Notes under the pieces: generated by a model
What the model was told of the DNA's origin: nothing
Databases searched by the model: none
Seen by the model: only the letters and a program-made list of their open reading frames with translations
From: an uncultured Dialister sp.
GTDB lineage: Bacteria; Bacillota; Negativicutes; Veillonellales; Dialisteraceae
Reading direction: 5' to 3'
Length of the DNA stretch: 43,696 nt
Assembly (NCBI RefSeq): GCF_900538805.1
Contig: NZ_UPZP01000006.1
Coordinates: 1-43,696, forward strand
Position numbers and translations under genes: made by a program
Shown here: piece after piece, positions 39,683 through 43,696 of the stretch
How positions within the stretch are numbered: position 1 is the first letter of the stretch
How the letters are laid out: each line of letters opens with the position of its first letter

Positions 39683-40531
39683 GTGATCTTGAAGAAAACA
39701 GCGGCAGCGGCGCTGGCATTTTTCCTGCTGGCTCTGGCTCCTGCTTCAGCCTGTACTTTGTTCGGGGCCCAGGGCAGTGAAGTGGAAGGCGGCGGCACCC
39801 TGCTGGTGAAGAACCGGGACTGGCATCCCCAGTACCAGGAGATGCGGTACGAAGAGGGGCCTCGGTATCGGTTTTATGGCATTTTTGGCGGCAGCAGCGG
39901 GAAGATGTTTTTAAGAGGCGGGGTGAATGAAGCGGGTCTGGCTGTTTTTTCAGCAGCTGCCAGCTCCATTCCCCAAAAGGAAAGACTTTCCATGGAACAT
40001 GAGAAGAAAAGCTGTATCCGCGAAATGCTGGGGAAATGCGCCACCGTAGAAGAGGCTTTGGCCCTTGACGTACTTTTCAGGGGACCAAAGTTCCTGATGC
40101 TGGGAGATGCCCGGGAGCTGGCCTGTGTGGAAATCGGAGACCATGGAGAATTCAGGGTGAAAAGGATGAAGAATGGAACCCTGGCCCACACGAACCATTA
40201 TCTGTTCAGGAAATTTCAATCCCTGAACAGGCGCATAGGCCAGTCAAGCCTTACCCGATATGAAAGGATAGAGACCCTTCTTGGAAGTTCGCATGAACCC
40301 TATGTACTGGAGGATTTGATGGAATTTTCCCAGGACCGGCATGACGGGCCTGATAACAGTCTGTGGCGGACAGGAAGCGGAAAAAAGCAGGATGAGACAC
40401 TGGCATCCATAGGAGTGTGGCTTCATGAAGGGAAAAAACCGGATATTTATGTCAAAATCCGGTATTCTCCTGAGGATCAGGGGAAAGAGGACGTATACCA
40501 GCTGGAAGGGAAAGACCTGTTTCCGGAGTGA
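39683..40531 (+). CDS. Secreted C45-type Ntn hydrolase (acylaminopenicillin-acyltransferase-like)
   Basis: 282 aa from GTG, 8 bases after GAGGAGG. Signal peptide to residue 23 (ALAFFLLALAPASA), then C24TLFGAQG, so cleavage exposes Cys as the N-terminal nucleophile. Family marks LLVKNRDWHPQ and RGGVNEAGLAVFSAA follow, as in penicillin V acylase, bile-salt hydrolase and C45 relatives. It likely cleaves an amide in the periplasm or outside; the substrate (acyl amino acid, conjugated bile acid, N-acyl homoserine lactone, peptide) is undetermined. A TATAAT at 39654-39659 may be its -10. Confidence 0.75.
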   Translation: MILKKTAAAALAFFLLALAPASACTLFGAQGSEVEGGGTLLVKNRDWHPQYQEMRYEEGPRYRFYGIFGGSSGKMFLRGGVNEAGLAVFSAAASSIPQKERLSMEHEKKSCIREMLGKCATVEEALALDVLFRGPKFLMLGDARELACVEIGDHGEFRVKRMKNGTLAHTNHYLFRKFQSLNRRIGQSSLTRYERIETLLGSSHEPYVLEDLMEFSQDRHDGPDNSLWRTGSGKKQDETLASIGVWLHEGKKPDIYVKIRYSPEDQGKEDVYQLEGKDLFPE

Positions 40532-40653
40532 TATTAGCCGGACATTCCCGGGTACATGGTTTTGTCATTTTCCCACGGGCGGATGGGATAGATTTCTTTC
40601 CTGTGGTAAAATAAGCAGGGTATCATTTTTTGAAAGCAAAAGGAAAGCCCTCC

Positions 40654-40722
40654 AGGGAAGTACTGATTCAACCTTTTATTCTTACATAAAAATAAACGAC
40701 ATAAATGGATCAGCGCTTCCCT
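40654..40722 (+). repeat. Foldback element, 69-bp internally deleted copy
   Basis: Ends AGGGAAGTACTGATTCA / GGATCAGCGCTTCCCT match the 163-bp elements; the interior keeps only TTTTATTC...ATAAAAATA-type arms. Lies 30 bases upstream of the nitroreductase start, between it and the C45-type gene. Confidence 0.85.
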
Positions 40723-40752
40723 GCATGCTTTCCTTTAGTCAGGAGGAGAAAA

Positions 40753-41295
40753 ATGGACGCAATTCAATGTCTCATTTCAAGGAGAAGCATCAGGGAGTAT
40801 ACAGACGAACCCATTTCGGCGCAGGAAATCGAAAATGTGGTGGAAATATCGCAGATGGCTTCCTGCTGGGAAAACACCCAGCCCATCCGGTACGTGGCGG
40901 TGCTGGAAAAGGAGCTGAAAGATAAGATTGCCGATGAGTGTACGAAGAAATTCCCATGGAACACGGAAAATATCCATGCCGCACCGGCGCTGATGGTGCT
41001 CTGCGCCATCAAGGGGCTTTCGGGCTATGAGCCTGACGGAAGCCCTTCTACATCCAAGGGCACCCACTGGCAGTCCTTTGATGCCGGCGTGGCAGCCGCC
41101 CATTTCTGCCTGGCAGCTAATGCGCTGGAACTGGGCACTTTGATTATGGGCCGCTACGATGAAGGAAAAATCAAGGACATCCTTTCCCTTCCGGAGGAAT
41201 ACGATGTGTCCGCCATCATCGCCGTAGGCCATCCCGCCGTCATTCCGGCGGCCAATGAAAGAAAGCCGCTGAAGGAAGTGCTTTCCTTCCGATAA
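40753..41295 (+). CDS. Nitroreductase-family FMN oxidoreductase
   Basis: 180 aa from the ATG behind CAGGAGG; the frame is open 16 codons upstream through the foldback element, which is not coding. SRRSIREYTDEPISAQEIE is the family's FMN-phosphate loop, and ENTQPIRYVAV and GVAAAHFCLAANALELGT form the dimeric active site. NAD(P)H-dependent reduction of nitro or quinone-like compounds; the physiological substrate is unknown. Confidence 0.87.
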   Translation: MDAIQCLISRRSIREYTDEPISAQEIENVVEISQMASCWENTQPIRYVAVLEKELKDKIADECTKKFPWNTENIHAAPALMVLCAIKGLSGYEPDGSPSTSKGTHWQSFDAGVAAAHFCLAANALELGTLIMGRYDEGKIKDILSLPEEYDVSAIIAVGHPAVIPAANERKPLKEVLSFR

Positions 41296-41305
41296 GAGGA
41301 AGGTA

Positions 41306-41344
41306 AAAGGCTGCAGAATCACGCTGTGATGCTGCAGCTTTTTA
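41306..41344 (+). terminator. Terminator of the nitroreductase gene
   Basis: CTGCAG-a-ATCAC-gct-GTGAT-g-CTGCAG hairpin flanked by A-run and T-run. Confidence 0.85.
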
Positions 41345-41373
41345 TTATGCATGGATTTCCATGATGCCGTCTG

Positions 41374-41400
41374 TTGAAAAACTTCTAAATCTGCTATAAT
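41374..41400 (+). promoter_or_regulatory. Promoter of the WYL-DUF1848 pair
   Basis: TTGAAA (41374-41379) and a perfect TATAAT (41395-41400) at a short 15-base spacing; 59 bases separate the -10 from the start codon. Confidence 0.5.
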
Positions 41401-41459
41401 TATTTGATACAGGTGTTATAAGAAATCGGTTTTCTATCTAAGAAAGGCGGAGAACGGTT

Positions 41460-42476
41460 ATGGCTGAAAAAGAAACAGACAGGGATGACAAGAAGACAGA
41501 AAGGGTCCTTTTCCTCTGGGATAGATTGAGCCGGGGCGGCGTGGTGAGCAGGCAGGAGATGGTGAAAACCTTTGGCGTCAACCTGAGAACCGCCAGCCGG
41601 TATCTGGCGGAAATCAGAAAATATCTGGCGGAAAGGGAAGAGCGGGACGGCATGCACCGGGAACTTTATTACGATCGGGCCCAAAAGGTGTACCGCATAC
41701 GGGAGCTGGAGGATGAAATGATTCGGCCCAATGAACTTTATGCCATCGGGAAAATTCTCCTTGCCAGCCGGGCCTTCCACAAAAAGGAGCTGGAATCCCT
41801 GCTTCGCCGTCTGCTGCAGTCCGCCGTGCTGGGCACAGACAAAAAGGAAGTGGAACGATACATACGGAGCGAGCTTTTTGATTATCTGGACCCGGCTCAC
41901 GAAGAGCCTGACGTATCGGACCTGTGGATTGTGGCAGGGGCGGTGAAGGACCACCATGTGCTGTCCTTCAATTACCGGCGGCAGGGGGAAAAGGAATCAA
42001 AGCTCCACGAAGTCTGTCCCGAAGGGGTTCTTTTCTCAGAATACTATTTCTATATGATGGGAATTCCGAAGGGAGAAGAAAAACTTACCGGCGCGGAAAC
42101 GAGGGTGTACCGGCTGGACCGCATGAGCCGTCTTAAGGATACGGGAGAAACATTTGCCGTCAATTACGGACGCCGCTTCCGGGAAGGGGCTTTCAAAAAC
42201 AGCATCCAGTATATGTATGGCGGCAGGCCGGAACATGTCCGTTTCATTTATCGAGGCCCCAGCGTGGAGGCAGTGCTGGACCGGCTTCCTACGGCCAAGG
42301 CAAAGGCCCAGAGGGATGGCAGCTTCCTCATCACCGACACCATCCGCGGCGATGGCATCCTCATGTGGCTCCTGAGCCAGGGAAAGCGGGTCAAGGTGCT
42401 TTCTCCTGCCTCCCTTCGGGAGAAGTGGCTGAAAGAAGCCGAGGCCATCTGCCGGGAAAATGAAGAAAAGGAATAG
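41460..42476 (+). CDS. WYL-domain transcriptional regulator
   Basis: 338 aa. N-terminal winged helix-turn-helix about 15-60 (RLSRGGVVSRQEMVKTFGVN, LRTASRYLAEIRKYL). WYL domain about 155-235 (LSFNYRRQGEKESKLHEVCP; EYYFYMMGIPKG; YRLDRMSRLKDTGETF) and WCX-like C-terminus (FLITDTIRGDGILMWLLSQG). WYL domains sense nucleic acids or nucleotides, and such regulators often control DNA-damage or defence genes. It is three bases from the DUF1848 gene, so that protein is the likely partner. Confidence 0.85.
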   Translation: MAEKETDRDDKKTERVLFLWDRLSRGGVVSRQEMVKTFGVNLRTASRYLAEIRKYLAEREERDGMHRELYYDRAQKVYRIRELEDEMIRPNELYAIGKILLASRAFHKKELESLLRRLLQSAVLGTDKKEVERYIRSELFDYLDPAHEEPDVSDLWIVAGAVKDHHVLSFNYRRQGEKESKLHEVCPEGVLFSEYYFYMMGIPKGEEKLTGAETRVYRLDRMSRLKDTGETFAVNYGRRFREGAFKNSIQYMYGGRPEHVRFIYRGPSVEAVLDRLPTAKAKAQRDGSFLITDTIRGDGILMWLLSQGKRVKVLSPASLREKWLKEAEAICRENEEKE

Positions 42477-42479
42477 ACC

Positions 42480-43412
42480 ATGATTATCAATACGGGGCAG
42501 CGGACTGATATCCCCGCCTTTTACGGCCCCTGGTTTTTAAACCGGCTGAAAGAGGGCTTCGTCATGGTGCGGAATCCCTTCAACCATGCCCGGGTTACCC
42601 GGTACGTGCTGGATCCGGAGGTGGTGGATCTCCTGTGCTTCTGCACGAAGAATCCGCTTCCTCTTCTGCCGCATATGGAGGCCCTTGCTTCCTTCCGCCA
42701 GCTCTGGCATGTAACTATTACGCCCTACGGGAAGGACATAGAGCCCCATGTGCCGGACAAAAGAGAAGTGGTTCAAGCCTTCCGCTCCCTTTCCCGCTGC
42801 CTGGGCCCTTCCCATGTGTGCTGGCGCTATGATCCGGTGCTCCTCTTGGGGAAATACGACAGAAATTTCCATGTCCGCGCCTTCTCCGCCCTGGCAGAGG
42901 CGCTGGAGGGATATACTCATACCTGCATTTTCAGCTTCATTGACCTTTACGGCAAAACCATGCGGAATTTCCCTGCGGCCCGAAGGGTGAGCCATGAAGA
43001 TCAGCTTTACCTGGTGGAAAAATTTGTGGAAATCGGGGAAAAGCATGGCATGAAACTGGTATCCTGCCTGGAAAATCCGGCCTTTGCGTCCCTGGGCGTA
43101 GATACTACAGGCTGCCTGACAAAGGAAAAGGTGGAGGCAGCCATTGGACTTCCTATCAGAATCCCATCCTATGAAAATATGCATGCCCGCCGGGGCTGCA
43201 GCTGCCTTCTGGGCCATGACATAGGCGCCTACAGCAGCTGCGGCCATTTCTGCCGCTACTGCTATGCCAATGGAAAGAGAGCGGAGGTACTGGAAAATAT
43301 GGGCCGTCATCACCGGGAGTCTCCCTTCCTTATGGGATGGGAGGAAGAAGGCGATGAAATCAAAAGCGCCAGACAGGAAAGCTGGATAGACAGAGAAACA
43401 AGTCTCTTTTGA
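42480..43412 (+). CDS. DUF1848 protein with Cys-rich C-terminus
   Basis: 310 aa. Begins IINTGQRTDIPAFYGPWF and has VMVRNPFNHARVTRYVLDPE and WRYDPVLL, family blocks of DUF1848. Near the C-terminus GCSCLLGHDIGAYSSCGHFC and CRYCYAN give a cluster of Cys (CGHFCRYCYAN), which looks like an Fe-S or zinc site reminiscent of radical-SAM CxxxCxxC, although it lies at the wrong end for a classical radical-SAM enzyme. Function unknown. Translation is coupled to the WYL regulator (AAAAGGAA overlaps that gene's end). The rRNA promoters begin 20 bases after the stop. Confidence 0.8.
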   Translation: MIINTGQRTDIPAFYGPWFLNRLKEGFVMVRNPFNHARVTRYVLDPEVVDLLCFCTKNPLPLLPHMEALASFRQLWHVTITPYGKDIEPHVPDKREVVQAFRSLSRCLGPSHVCWRYDPVLLLGKYDRNFHVRAFSALAEALEGYTHTCIFSFIDLYGKTMRNFPAARRVSHEDQLYLVEKFVEIGEKHGMKLVSCLENPAFASLGVDTTGCLTKEKVEAAIGLPIRIPSYENMHARRGCSCLLGHDIGAYSSCGHFCRYCYANGKRAEVLENMGRHHRESPFLMGWEEEGDEIKSARQESWIDRETSLF

Positions 43413-43431
43413 AATGACTTTGAAAATTTTC

Positions 43432-43460
43432 TTGACAGCAGGCAGTGTAATTGCTATAAT
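43432..43460 (+). promoter_or_regulatory. rRNA operon promoter P1
   Basis: Exact consensus TTGACA - 17 bases - TATAAT. Confidence 0.88.
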
Positions 43461-43506
43461 TTATTACGCTGAATCTTGAGACAGCCGAAAGAAAATCAAA
43501 AGGCCG

Positions 43507-43535
43507 TTGACAGAGAAAAGCAAATGTGATATTAT
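43507..43535 (+). promoter_or_regulatory. rRNA operon promoter P2
   Basis: TTGACA (43507-43512), 17 bases, TATTAT (43530-43535); 75 bases downstream of P1. Confidence 0.82.
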
Positions 43536-43593
43536 CATGAAGCTGTCACACAGCATCACGAAAAAATAGTTTGAAAAACTTCTGAAAAAGAGT

Positions 43594-43622
43594 TTGACAA
43601 AACGAAAACTTCGTGATATGAT
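43594..43622 (+). promoter_or_regulatory. rRNA operon promoter P3
   Basis: TTGACA (43594-43599), 17 bases, TATGAT (43617-43622). Confidence 0.82.
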
Positions 43623-43628
43623 AATCAA

Positions 43629-43696
43629 GTCGCTTGAAGAGCGATGATTCTTTGAAAACTGAACAGTACAGCGAACGAATAAGCCGATGTGCGAGG
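43629..43696 (+). promoter_or_regulatory. Pre-16S rRNA leader with boxA-like antiterminator
   Basis: Small hairpin TCGCT-tgaag-AGCGA (43630-43644), then TTCTTTGAAAACTGAACAG (43648-43666), the sequence typically found in Firmicutes just before the 16S gene and containing a boxA-like element. The window ends before the rRNA itself. Confidence 0.75.

Overview
The window looks like a chromosome segment of a diderm Firmicute of the class Negativicutes, and Dialister-like is my best guess. Evidence for this: the left edge carries the beta-barrel of an OmpM-type outer-membrane porin, while the rest is Firmicutes-like (T-box leader, YkvI, WYL and AEC families, and a ribosomal cluster running into adk-map-infA-rpmJ-rpsM-rpsK-rpoA-rplQ). 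The genus is inference; no search was possible.

Layout. 1-8.7 kb: porin end, an Rpn-type PD-(D/E)XK gene, a possible small transcript, a YkvI-family membrane protein, a DEDDh exonuclease with a B3/B4-domain protein, and long repeat-filled intergenic stretches. 8.87-23.64 kb: one uninterrupted 30-gene S10-spc-alpha cluster (rpsJ to rplQ) behind a single clear promoter and closed by a terminator; rpsD is missing from it. 23.6-27.4 kb: a foldback repeat, a DUF805 membrane protein, an oddly built tRNA-Cys with its own promoter and terminator, and a GT39-type glycosyltransferase flanked on both sides by the same mosaic of short repeats. 27.4-34.9 kb: a histidine kinase/response regulator pair, two tandem AEC permeases, an ECF S-component, a C-terminally truncated MocR-type regulator, a TSCPD protein and an unknown membrane protein whose best start codon is ACG. 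34.9-38.8 kb: a small secreted repeat protein (septoil-knot-like) divergent from leuCDB, which sits behind a leucine T-box. 38.8-43.4 kb: NudC, a secreted C45-type Ntn hydrolase, a nitroreductase, and a WYL regulator coupled to a DUF1848 protein. 43.43-43.70 kb: three tandem near-consensus promoters and a boxA-like leader, almost certainly the start of an rRNA operon whose genes lie beyond the window.

The most unusual material is non-coding. (i) A foldback, MITE-like element (AGGGAAGC...GCTTCCCT ends) occurs as two full copies, one half copy fused to a broken duplicate of the Rpn gene, and two miniatures, one of which supplies the stop codon that truncates the MocR gene. (ii) Modular intergenic mosaics (8-bp arrays, 7-bp arrays, ~90-bp units with inverted ends, triloop GC hairpins, and CCTCTGAACC-type tracts) recur in similar order at many sites. 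(iii) A possible ~125-nt free-standing transcript lies upstream of the YkvI gene. No CRISPR array, prophage or classical IS was seen.
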